Assembly (NCBI GenBank): GCA_027490725.1
Contig: JAIXXN010000002.1
Location: 90,996-154,995 of the forward strand
DNA from: Oxalobacteraceae bacterium
GTDB taxonomy: Bacteria; Pseudomonadota; Gammaproteobacteria; Burkholderiales; Burkholderiaceae_D
Reading direction: 5' to 3'
Length of the DNA: 64,000 nt
A program made the translations under genes and the position numbers. This document shows positions 6,652 to 14,408 of the stretch, piece by piece. The notes under the pieces were generated by a model, which was not told the origin of the DNA, did no database searches, and was given only the letters and a program-made list of their open reading frames with translations. How positions within the stretch are numbered: position 1 is the stretch's first letter; every line of letters starts with the position of its first letter.

Positions 6652-9141
6652 ATGCAGCACGCCCGCTCCATTCTTCCGCCACCTTTGCCGCTGCGCTGCA
6701 GTGCGCTCGCCGTTGCACTGCTGCTGACTACGCAAGCGCAGGCACAACAGGAAACCAGCGCTCATGCTGCGACCAGTACGGCAGCCATCGATCAGGTTAC
6801 CGTGGTCGGTTCGCGCGCGCGTAACCGCACCGTGTTCGATAGCGCGGTGCCGATCGACCGCTTCGGCCTGCGCGAGGTAGAGAACGCGCTGGCCAGTGGC
6901 GACCTGGGTGCGGCGCTGCAGAATCTGTCGCCATCGATTAATTTTCCGCGCATCGAATCGAGCGGTGCCTCCGACTCGGTACGCGGCATCCAGCTGCGCG
7001 GGCTGGCACCGGATCAGGTGTTGGTGCTGATCAACGGCAAGCGCCGCCATGCCAGTGCGGTACTCGATACGGAAAGCAGTTTCGCCGGCACGGTGCCGGT
7101 CGACATTAATGCGATACCACCCGGCGCTATCGACCATATCGAAATTCTGCGTGACGGCGCCGGTGCCCAGTACGGCAGTGATGCGGTGGCCGGGGTCATC
7201 AATATCGTGTTGAAAAGCGCGCGCAGCGGTGGTTCGGCGGCGCTCGGTTACGGCGCTAACCATACGGATTTCCAGCCGACCCGCGAAACCAAGACTGACG
7301 GACAGACCAAAACCGCTAGCGCAGATTACGGTATCCCGCTCGGCGATGCAGGCTTTGTGCGCTTCGGCGCCGAAACGCGCAGCCGCTCACCAACCCAGCG
7401 CGCCGGATTCAGCGACGCCGGCTGGACTTCGTGGAATGCCACGCCGGCCGATCTGGCCCTCGATGGTAAGGTTGTCTTCAAATCGGGCGACTCCCAGAAC
7501 AATAACAACTATCTGTTCTACAACGCTTTGTTACCGCTCGAAAATGGTGTCGACACCTATTCCTTCGCCACCCTGAACCAGCGCAAAGCCACCGGTAGCG
7601 CCTACTTCCGCTATCCCGGCGATCCTAGCAACGTGGCCACCCTGTATCCGAACGGCTTCCGTCCACAGACCAATGGCGATCTGCGTGACGTCAGCGTGGT
7701 GGCTGGAGCACGCTTCACGGCACAAGGCTGGAACTGGGATCTGAGCGCCCGGCAAGGCAGCAATCTGTTCAAGTATGACCTAAGCAACTCCGTGAATGCC
7801 TCGCTCGGCACCAACAGTCCGACCAGTTTCCATCTAGCCAGCTTCGACTTCCGCCAGAGTGCCCTCAACGCCGACCTGACGCGCGAGTTTGACTTCGGCA
7901 TCGGCGCGCCCGTGATGCTGGCCGTGGGCGCCGAGTTCATGCGCGAGACTTATCAGAGCTCGCCCGGCGATGCCGCCTCCTACGCCGCCGGTCCGATCAC
8001 CGACGCGCCGCCGGGCGCACAGGCCGGCCCCGGCTTGCGTCCGCAGGATGCCTTCGATGGTAGCCGCAATGTGCGCGCAGTATATGCCGATGCCGAAAGC
8101 AGCCTGACCAGCCGTGTATTGCTGCAAGCGGCCGTGCGCTATGCCGACTACAGCGACTTCGGTACGGCCAGCACCGGCAAGCTAGCCGCGCGCTACAAAC
8201 TGAGCGATGGCTTACTGTTGCGCGGCTCGCTGTCCAACAGCTTCCGTGCCCCAGCGCTGGTGCAGACCGGTTTCCGATTCTCCACCCTCAACTTCAACGC
8301 CGATGGCAGCGGTCTGCAAACTGCCTCGCTGCTACCAGCCAGCGATGCACTGGCGCGTAGCTTCGGTGCGCAAGCCTTGAAACCGGAAAAATCGACCAAT
8401 CTGTCACTGGGACTGGCATGGCGGCCGCAACGTCAGACCAGTTTCACCCTCGACGCCTACCGCATCAAGATCCGCGACCGCATCACCCGCAGCAGCGACT
8501 TGCAGAGTGACGCCGCCACCGCCTATCTGTCCAGTATCGGCCGAAGCGACATCCAGTCGGTGGCCTATCTGGCCAATCTGCTCGACACCAGCACCACCGG
8601 TCTGGACGCCGTACTCAACCACGATCTGCCGCTGGCTGGCGGCACGCTCAACCTGAATGCGGCGCTGAATCTGAACCAAACCCGTATCGATCAGGTGCAT
8701 CAAGGCTCGGCTGCACTGGCGAAAATCGATCCGGCGCTAACGCTGCTGACCGATAACAACCTGTTCCGCATCCGCAATGCTTCGCCGAACAATAAACTGG
8801 TGCTGAGCGCCGATTGGCAGGCCAGCCGCTGGAACCTGCAAGCCCGCGCGACCCGCTTTGGCGCCTTACAGGATTTCTCGTATGATGAAGACGCACCGCT
8901 GGTTGATGGCGTACACGCCCAGTCGTTTGCGGCAGTCTGGTCTGTGGATCTGGAAGCCCAGTACAAACTGAACCGTCAATTGACGCTGAGTGTGGGCGCC
9001 GACAATGTACTGGACCGTTATCCGCAACGGGTGCGCGAAACCAATAACGCCACCTACGGCGGTGCCCTGCCCTACAACTTCATCAATCCGATCGGCGTCA
9101 ACGGTGCCTACTTCTACGGCCGCGTACGCTACACCTTCTAA
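6652..9141 (+). CDS. TonB-dependent outer-membrane receptor
   Basis: An 829-aa outer-membrane receptor. A signal peptide (LRCSALAVALLLTTQAQAQQ) is followed by a plug domain with VTVVGSRARNRTVFDSAVPID, SVRGIQLRGLAPDQVLVLINGKRRH and IEILRDGAGAQYGSDAVAGVINIVLK. The C-terminal barrel ends in aromatic FYGRVRYTF, the usual terminal strand. Start: ATG 6652 has AAGGA 8 bp upstream; the in-frame ATG at 6613 lies in the promoter -10. Substrate cannot be deduced; no siderophore genes are nearby. The next gene starts 12 bp downstream and encodes an exported DUF62-family protein, suggesting import of an adenosyl- or SAM-related compound. That substrate idea is inference. Confidence 0.9.
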   Translation: MQHARSILPPPLPLRCSALAVALLLTTQAQAQQETSAHAATSTAAIDQVTVVGSRARNRTVFDSAVPIDRFGLREVENALASGDLGAALQNLSPSINFPRIESSGASDSVRGIQLRGLAPDQVLVLINGKRRHASAVLDTESSFAGTVPVDINAIPPGAIDHIEILRDGAGAQYGSDAVAGVINIVLKSARSGGSAALGYGANHTDFQPTRETKTDGQTKTASADYGIPLGDAGFVRFGAETRSRSPTQRAGFSDAGWTSWNATPADLALDGKVVFKSGDSQNNNNYLFYNALLPLENGVDTYSFATLNQRKATGSAYFRYPGDPSNVATLYPNGFRPQTNGDLRDVSVVAGARFTAQGWNWDLSARQGSNLFKYDLSNSVNASLGTNSPTSFHLASFDFRQSALNADLTREFDFGIGAPVMLAVGAEFMRETYQSSPGDAASYAAGPITDAPPGAQAGPGLRPQDAFDGSRNVRAVYADAESSLTSRVLLQAAVRYADYSDFGTASTGKLAARYKLSDGLLLRGSLSNSFRAPALVQTGFRFSTLNFNADGSGLQTASLLPASDALARSFGAQALKPEKSTNLSLGLAWRPQRQTSFTLDAYRIKIRDRITRSSDLQSDAATAYLSSIGRSDIQSVAYLANLLDTSTTGLDAVLNHDLPLAGGTLNLNAALNLNQTRIDQVHQGSAALAKIDPALTLLTDNNLFRIRNASPNNKLVLSADWQASRWNLQARATRFGALQDFSYDEDAPLVDGVHAQSFAAVWSVDLEAQYKLNRQLTLSVGADNVLDRYPQRVRETNNATYGGALPYNFINPIGVNGAYFYGRVRYTF

Positions 9142-9153
9142 ATCAAGGACATC

Positions 9154-10071
9154 ATGAAACTCCGCCGACTCACCCAACTGTTCGCCGCCGCCTGCCTGAG
9201 CACCCTGCTGGCTGCGCAGGCGCAGGCCAGCAATGCGCTGGTCTTGCTGACCGACTTCGGCACCTCCGACGGTGCCGTGTCGGCCATGCACGGCGTCGCC
9301 TTCGGCGTCGATCCGAAACTCAATGTCTCCGACCTGACCCACAACATTCCCGACTACGACATCTGGCTGGGCGCCTACCGCCTGTATCAGACCGCCAACT
9401 ACTGGCCGCAGGGCAGCGTATTCGTCGCTGTGGTCGATCCCGGCGTCGGCACGGCACGCAAATCGGTGGTGCTAAAAACCCGCGAAGGACGCTACTTCGT
9501 CGGCCCGAACAACGGCCTGTTCACCCTGATTGCCGAGCGTGATGGCGTGGCCGAATTGCGCGAAATCGACGAACAACTCAACCGCCTGGCAGGCTCTGCC
9601 GAGTCCTACACCTTCCATGGCCGCGACGTCTACGCCTACGTCGGCGCGCGTCTCGCTTCGGGCGCGATCAGCTTCGAACAGGTCGGTCCCGTCCTCGACA
9701 GCGCCTCCGTCGAAAAAATCCCCTACCAGAAAGCAGTACGTCAGGGCAACGTCATCCGCGGCATCATCCCGGTGCTGGACATCAAGTACGGTAATGTCTG
9801 GACCAACGTCCCGAAAGCCCTGTTCGACGAATTAAAGATTGGCGTGCACGACCGGGTCCAGATCCGCATCCTCCACAAAGGCAAGCAGGTTGATAAAGTG
9901 ATTGCACCGTTCGAACACACCTTTGGTGGCGTCGCTGCCGGCAAGCCGCTGGTCTACCTGAACAGCCTGCTCGACGTCGCACTCGCCATCAGCCAGGGCA
10001 ACTATGCCAAGCAGCACCGCATCGACTCCGGCGTCGACTGGGAAGTAGAAATCAGCAAATCCGCCAAATAG
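9154..10071 (+). CDS. Exported SAM hydroxide adenosyltransferase-family (DUF62) protein
   Basis: A 305-aa protein of the SAM-dependent chlorinase/fluorinase/DUF62 family, whose common members hydrolyse S-adenosylmethionine to adenosine and methionine. Hallmarks are LLTDFGTSDGAVSAMHG, VVDPGVGTARKSV, FVGPNNGLFT and TFHGRDVYAYVGARLASG. The Asp-Arg-His catalytic triad of the hydrolase type appears intact (D95, R102, H155, with the expected 7-residue D-R spacing). Unusually, it carries a clear signal peptide (LFAAACLSTLLAAQAQAS), so it should act in the periplasm. It is in an operon with the TonB receptor. An inverted-repeat element begins three bases after its stop. Confidence 0.85.
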   Translation: MKLRRLTQLFAAACLSTLLAAQAQASNALVLLTDFGTSDGAVSAMHGVAFGVDPKLNVSDLTHNIPDYDIWLGAYRLYQTANYWPQGSVFVAVVDPGVGTARKSVVLKTREGRYFVGPNNGLFTLIAERDGVAELREIDEQLNRLAGSAESYTFHGRDVYAYVGARLASGAISFEQVGPVLDSASVEKIPYQKAVRQGNVIRGIIPVLDIKYGNVWTNVPKALFDELKIGVHDRVQIRILHKGKQVDKVIAPFEHTFGGVAAGKPLVYLNSLLDVALAISQGNYAKQHRIDSGVDWEVEISKSAK

Positions 10072-10073
10072 CA

Positions 10074-10370
10074 AACCGGGGTCAGATCCGACATCCGGAC
10101 ACGTGCTCAGCTATAGAACGCCGCCAGAAGAGCGCTCAGCCCGTCACGAGCCGGCGCGCTGCAGGGCGACAGTTGGATCAGCGGGCGCGCAGTCCCGCCT
10201 GCGCAGGGTGTTACGCGTCGATGGAATATAGAGGTATCGGGCTAGGCCCGCATATACACCCCGGCATGCTCCGGCGCAATGCCGACGATTGCCGAGGTCG
10301 TGTCCGGATGTCGGATCTGACCCCGGTTTTCTGCCGAGGTCGTGTCCGGATGTCGGATCTGACCCCGGTT
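10074..10370. repeat. REPIN/MITE-like inverted-repeat element, copy 2, right end duplicated
   Basis: The same 30-bp left end (starting AACCGGGGTCAGATCCGACA, at 10074) and right end as copy 1. The right end is present twice as a 42-bp tandem repeat (units starting GCCGAGGTCGTG at 10291 and 10333), giving right termini at 10328 and 10370. The interior is unrelated to copy 1. The element lies between converging genes, beginning three bases after the DUF62 stop. Confidence 0.8.
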
Positions 10371-10380
10371 TTAAGGTGGC

Positions 10381-11088
10381 TTAGTGGACGCGGGCCTGCA
10401 TCAGGCGCTGCACCAGGCCTTTGTTGACGCGGTCGATTTCGGTGCTGCTGTTCAGGCTGTCGACGGGCTGGCGCACGGTGACGATGATTTCACCGGTCGC
10501 GATTTCTTTCAAGGTCGCAGTCAGGTCGCATAGGCCGTCAACAAACAGTAGTTCTACTTCCAGCACGAAACGGGCGGCTTTGTTGAGTGAATCGAACTCG
10601 ACATCACTGCCCGTGTTGCGCTTGTCCGAGGCCAGCTTACGCTGCAGATATACGCCGTCGAGCATGCGGATGTCCTGCTTCTTCAAGCTCTGGCTCAGCG
10701 ACTGTTCGAATAGTTTCGCTGCCTGACTCTTGAGTCGCACTTGCGCCGCCGTGTTGTACTGAACGCCCAGCGTGACGGTGCGGCTGTCCTCCTGCTTGCC
10801 ATATTTCGCCACATCCTCGATCTGCAAGCGGCTCACGCCCTGCCAGCCAGGCGGCATCTGATCGAGCTGACGATCAAAATACAGCACTACCGGCGGGCGC
10901 TTCTGCTGTCCGTACCATTGCTGGAAACTGTCGCCACTCTGCGGCTCCACCATCATCGGCGTCTCGGGCGGATCAGCGCGCCGCGTCGGCTCGATGTTGC
11001 CGCGCTGGATGCGTTCAGGCAGATCCAGCTGTTGCGCTTGTGCCAGCGACGCCAGCGCCAGCATGACCCCGGACAAGAGCAGTTTCAT
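10381..11088 (-). CDS. Exported protein, last gene of the LpoB-type operon
   Basis: A 235-aa protein with a signal peptide (LLLSGVMLALASLAQAQ). The mature part has mixed alpha/beta character (VTLGVQYNTAAQVRLKSQAAKLFEQSLSQSL, ARFVLEVELLFVDGLCDLTATLKEIATGEIIVTVRQPV) that recalls the CsgG/LpoB-like fold, in which outer-membrane lipoproteins or periplasmic proteins share an anticodon-binding-like domain. No lipobox is seen. The ATG overlaps the stop of the YcfL-like gene by one base. Operon context suggests a role at the cell envelope, possibly with peptidoglycan synthases; the activity is unknown. Confidence 0.55.
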   Translation of the reverse strand: MKLLLSGVMLALASLAQAQQLDLPERIQRGNIEPTRRADPPETPMMVEPQSGDSFQQWYGQQKRPPVVLYFDRQLDQMPPGWQGVSRLQIEDVAKYGKQEDSRTVTLGVQYNTAAQVRLKSQAAKLFEQSLSQSLKKQDIRMLDGVYLQRKLASDKRNTGSDVEFDSLNKAARFVLEVELLFVDGLCDLTATLKEIATGEIIVTVRQPVDSLNSSTEIDRVNKGLVQRLMQARVH

Positions 11089-11528
11089 TAGTTGGTCTCC
11101 TTGATCTCGATGTAGTAATGCGCCACCGATTGCGCTGCCATCGACGATTCTTCATAGGTGGCAATGCCGTTCGGATCAAGGAACACCCGGCTCCACGCCG
11201 AGGTCTTTTCAGTCGGCGCAAAGCCGCTGTCGAAGAAACTCACACGCGCTTCCAGTACTTGCGGGAAGTCGGTGCGGTTGCGGATGGTGGCAATCACTTT
11301 CAGGGTGCCGGTCTCGGTGCGGCGCGCGCCCTGCTGCTCGACGGCGATTTTGCCCTTCTTGCTGTTCTGTAGTGCTTTATCCAGAATCACCACCTGGTCA
11401 AACTGGATGCGCGCATTCGGCGCCTGAGCATCATTGACCCGCACCCCCATCTGCGCACCTTCCTGATACGGGGTCTGGCAAGCAGCCAGCAAGCTCAGCA
11501 ACAGAACACCAGCAATCTTCGATTTCAT
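11088..11528 (-). CDS. YcfL/DUF1425-family lipoprotein
   Basis: A 146-aa lipoprotein; LLLSLLAAC gives a lipobox with Cys16. The region ATIRNRTDFPQVLEARVSFFDSGFAPTEKTSAWSRVFLDPNGIATYEESSM matches the beta-sandwich pattern of YcfL (DUF1425), which in enterobacteria is encoded next to lpoB. The ribosome site AAAGGAATG precedes ATG 11528. The next gene upstream ends 16 bp away. The function of YcfL is not established; conserved linkage with LpoB suggests an outer-membrane partner. Confidence 0.75.
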   Translation of the reverse strand: MKSKIAGVLLLSLLAACQTPYQEGAQMGVRVNDAQAPNARIQFDQVVILDKALQNSKKGKIAVEQQGARRTETGTLKVIATIRNRTDFPQVLEARVSFFDSGFAPTEKTSAWSRVFLDPNGIATYEESSMAAQSVAHYYIEIKETN

Positions 11529-11544
11529 ATCATTCCTTTAGAGT

Positions 11545-12687
11545 TTAGTTACGGCTCTTGATCCACACCAGCATATTGCCGTGCTTGTCTAACCATTTGG
11601 TGACCACCAGCTTCTCGGCCGGCACCGGCGCACCGGCTTTATCTTTCAGACTGACCTGGATCGAGGCCGGCAAGCCGCTGGCGCGCAAGGCCGTGACATG
11701 CAGCGTTTCCGGCAGATTGTTCCAGTAGCGCACATCGGCACGCGGCTGCACATTGGCCGAGATGATCGACGAGATCGCCCCGATCGCCGCCAGTCCGCCC
11801 AGCGCCCGGCCACCACTGCCACTACCGGCCGCCGAAATCAGACTGCCCTGACTGGCGATCTCGGCAGTGACCTGACCGATCTTGTCGGTGGTGGTCTTGA
11901 GCGACAACTTACCGGCAATCACCCGGTCAATCTCCCGACCGCCACGAGTGGAGGCCTGGAAAAACACATCCTCAACCAGCAAGGGGCGATACACCACCCC
12001 GTCGAGCGTCACCTCGACCTGCGTTTCCGGGGTGCGTTTGGGACGCCGGTAGACGATCTCCTCGTTGTGAATGCCGTCACCAAGCTTGCGCGGACTGCCG
12101 CCCAGTTCGGCAATGATCAGCAGATTGGCACCGGCCGGCGGGGCCTGCCAGTCCGGCTGATAGCGCCGCGCTTCGGCATACGATTCGCTCGCCTGGCTCT
12201 GATCACCGAGCAGCTGATTGGTCCAGCCTTCCAGCGCCATCAGGCTGGCAAAATCGGACCGGTACTGCTGCTCCTCGGCGAACGCATCCTGCAAAATGCC
12301 GGAGCGGAATACCGCGCGGGCATTTTCGTAGTCGCCTTCCGCCAGATAGAGCAGACCACGGTAGTAATACGCCATGGCCCGCTCATACGGCTCGCCCTTA
12401 AAATCCTTGGCGCCTTCCGCATACCAGACCGAACGCGCCTTGGCGGCATTTTCATTGTCGGCAAACATGCCTTCAATCACGTTCAGTGCGTTATCCAGAT
12501 AGAACTTCGTTTCAGGTAGGCGCCCTTCCGACCAGGCGGCCAGCCCGGTCTGCAGGGTATTCAGCGTCACATCATTGGGCGCGGCCGCCTTCAGCTTGGC
12601 GCTTTCCGCAGCGTAATCGGCGTGTGCCGCACCGGTCATGCATAGCGCCGCACACAGCACACCCGCCTTAGCGATAGAGCACGTCAT
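11545..12687 (-). CDS. TPR-containing exported protein of COG3014 type
   Basis: A 380-aa protein with a signal peptide (AKAGVLCAALCMTGAAHA). The N-terminal half holds TPR-like helices (AMAYYYRGLLYLAEGDYENARAVFRSG, EGWTNQLLGDQSQASESYAEARRYQPDW). The C-terminal half contains a glycine-rich hydrophobic stretch (GSGSGGRALGGLAAIGAISSIISANVQPRADVRYW) and a beta-rich end. This order resembles COG3014 proteins encoded beside LpoB/YcfL homologues. ATG 12687 is chosen because it overlaps the LpoB stop by 20 bp and gives a proper signal peptide; a longer frame to 12759 reads through lpoB and is unlikely. It may scaffold the other lipoproteins. Confidence 0.65.
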   Translation of the reverse strand: MTCSIAKAGVLCAALCMTGAAHADYAAESAKLKAAAPNDVTLNTLQTGLAAWSEGRLPETKFYLDNALNVIEGMFADNENAAKARSVWYAEGAKDFKGEPYERAMAYYYRGLLYLAEGDYENARAVFRSGILQDAFAEEQQYRSDFASLMALEGWTNQLLGDQSQASESYAEARRYQPDWQAPPAGANLLIIAELGGSPRKLGDGIHNEEIVYRRPKRTPETQVEVTLDGVVYRPLLVEDVFFQASTRGGREIDRVIAGKLSLKTTTDKIGQVTAEIASQGSLISAAGSGSGGRALGGLAAIGAISSIISANVQPRADVRYWNNLPETLHVTALRASGLPASIQVSLKDKAGAPVPAEKLVVTKWLDKHGNMLVWIKSRN

Positions 12688-13309
12688 CCTTGGCTTCTTT
12701 CTTGAATTCGTAGATGCCGCTCCATGGGATGGAACCGAGCTCCAGCTCCACCAGTTCAAAGGTAATCATGTGATAGCGCGACACTGCACCGTTCGTGGTC
12801 GAGACGGCGTCCGACGAGGTAATCCGTCCACCCAGCCGGTAATCCGGGGCGCCCTGGGCTTTGGTGGCGCGGATCGTGCCGCCATCGGTCTGCCCGGTGC
12901 GCTTGGCTTCGCGCGCCTTGTCGACCATGTCGCCGTAGTGCTGCGCGATAAACACCAGTCGCCCGCGCGCAGCACGGTTCAACTCGATGCGCAGGCGATC
13001 GGTGATCATGTTCTTATTGATGCGTGAAGAACTATCGTTGGAAAAATAGGCCGAATCGACCACGATGCGGGGCGGCGTCGCGCGGCCGGAAATATCCGGA
13101 TTGGACAGAATATCGCGCACCATCTTGTCCGTCATCGAAGCGATGTCCTGCGATTCGATGCCGACCCCGGCCACCGTTGCCGACGGCGCGGTCACGTCCT
13201 GATACATGGTCTTGCGACCGGCAGTGTTATCCAGCGTCGGCGCGGTGGCGCAGCCGCTCAGCAGGACCGCCAGACCAGCGGCCCCCAGCAGAGAGATTGA
13301 AGATTTCAT
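12668..13309 (-). CDS. lpoB: LpoB-like penicillin-binding-protein activator lipoprotein
   Basis: A 213-aa outer-membrane lipoprotein (lipobox LLSGC). The mature domain matches the LpoB pattern: DKMVRDILSNPDISGRATPPRIVVDSAYFSNDSSSRINKNMITDRLRIELNRAARGRLVFI, then ARVxxRI-type strand GGRITSSDAV. LpoB spans the periplasm to stimulate the PBP1b peptidoglycan synthase. ATG 13309 gives the signal sequence directly; an in-frame ATG at 13324 is unlikely. The gene starts 15 bp after the preceding stop and overlaps the next gene. The enterobacterial neighbours nagZ and thiK are absent. The symbol is by similarity; whether it activates PBP1b here is untested. Confidence 0.7.
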   Translation of the reverse strand: MKSSISLLGAAGLAVLLSGCATAPTLDNTAGRKTMYQDVTAPSATVAGVGIESQDIASMTDKMVRDILSNPDISGRATPPRIVVDSAYFSNDSSSRINKNMITDRLRIELNRAARGRLVFIAQHYGDMVDKAREAKRTGQTDGGTIRATKAQGAPDYRLGGRITSSDAVSTTNGAVSRYHMITFELVELELGSIPWSGIYEFKKEAKDDVLYR

Positions 13310-13324
13310 AGGTATCCGATGCAA

Positions 13325-13840
13325 TTAATGGGATGCGGCAGCGATGGCCGGGAAGTAAGCGGTTTTCAACTCGGGATAGATTTCCTGGGTCAGTTTCAGG
13401 GCTTCCGCATAATCCTTGTGCGAAGAATTTTTCGCATACATATACACCGCCAGTTCCTGCACGGTATTAAACGACATATCGGAATTAGCACGGATAAACT
13501 CTTCGCCACCAACCATCTTCAGCGCGATGGCCCGGCCGGCCGACTCGCCGAGCGACTGACCCAGCATGCCGCCGATGAAAGGAATCTGTTCGGCCATCTT
13601 CTGCCCTGCCTGCGCACCCACGAAGCCGCCCAGCGAGGAACCGGCACTGGCCGATTTGCCCTTCTCCACCCAGGCTGCGACGGTCCCGTCTTCGGTGAAC
13701 GGCGACATGAATTTCCCGCTATTGCCCATGATAGGCTGCGGCGCCCGGATGGTCGCTGGCGCGGCGAATTTAGGCACATAGGCTGGGCTGGCGCACCCGG
13801 TGAGGATCAATGCGAGGGCAACTGCGGCGGCTGTTTTCAT
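13325..13840 (-). CDS. Small lipoprotein heading the LpoB-type operon
   Basis: A 171-aa lipoprotein (lipobox ALILTGC). A glycine-rich segment with GSSLGGFVGAQAGQKMAEQIPFIGGMLGQSLGESAGRAIALKM resembles the glycine-zipper or membrane-inserting stretches of outer-membrane lipoproteins. It is followed by a helical region (ELAVYMYAKNSSHKDYAEALKLTQEIYPELKTAY). The ribosome site AGGAG is 6 bp from ATG 13840; an upstream in-frame ATG lacks one and would spoil the signal peptide. It is first in a five-gene operon with the LpoB-, COG3014- and YcfL-like genes. The family is not named with certainty. Confidence 0.6.
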   Translation of the reverse strand: MKTAAAVALALILTGCASPAYVPKFAAPATIRAPQPIMGNSGKFMSPFTEDGTVAAWVEKGKSASAGSSLGGFVGAQAGQKMAEQIPFIGGMLGQSLGESAGRAIALKMVGGEEFIRANSDMSFNTVQELAVYMYAKNSSHKDYAEALKLTQEIYPELKTAYFPAIAAASH

Positions 13841-14034
13841 GCGGGCTCCTGAGTGGTTGTGGTGGCAATAGCGCAACCAATTCTAGACCGCGATCCGCAC
13901 GAAAGATATTCCTTCCGCAAGGGTAGTTTCGTATTTGCAACGTTTTATAGGCCCCACAACAACATTGAGGAACGGTCATGTTTGTATTCCAGACAGTCAA
14001 CAATCCAATCGAGCAACGACATTTCACCTCAAAA
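13841..14034. other. Upstream region of the lipoprotein operon
   Basis: About 190 bp between the lipoprotein operon (minus strand) and inverted-repeat copy 3. No gene or strong promoter match is seen; short open frames here are not supported. Confidence 0.4.
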
Positions 14035-14230
14035 AACCGGGGTCAGATCCGACATCCGGACACGTGCACATCCGTCGCAGCGTTCCCCTCCCTCACCACC
14101 ATCGGACCAGGCTGGGACCTGCCTTGATGCAGCGTCGGACACGTGGCGCGCCGGTGCGCGAATCGGCTGAGCCGCGGAGCATGCGCAAATCGGCTCAGCT
14201 CGTGTCCGGATGTCGGATCTGACCCCGGTT
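14035..14230. repeat. REPIN/MITE-like inverted-repeat element, copy 3
   Basis: The shortest copy (196 bp), with the same perfect 30-bp ends. It lies between two divergent genes, unlike the other copies, which abut stop codons. The interior contains a second imperfect complementarity (GCGCGCCGGTGCGCGAATCGG region) but no gene. The interior differs from the other copies. Confidence 0.8.
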
Positions 14231-14408
14231 CGATTGAAGGCGGTATATCCATCATGACGTCAGGAATCAGGTACTATTTGTCACAACATTGCTTGTTCTA
14301 ACAACCAGATTGCAGTACCTACGGGAATCCCGCCCTCCATGCCAATACCGCGACATCATTCAGGCTGGCCGGGCGATAAGCGTCGTGCGGCCAGGCCGTC
14401 CAGCCACC

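Noticed and set aside
11698..12519. Antisense frame within the COG3014-type gene
   Set aside because: Arg/His-rich shadow without a ribosome site or family resemblance.
13853..14255. Small frames inside and beside inverted-repeat copy 3
   Set aside because: They only translate the repeat ends (GVRSDIRTRAHPS) and would be present wherever the element inserts.
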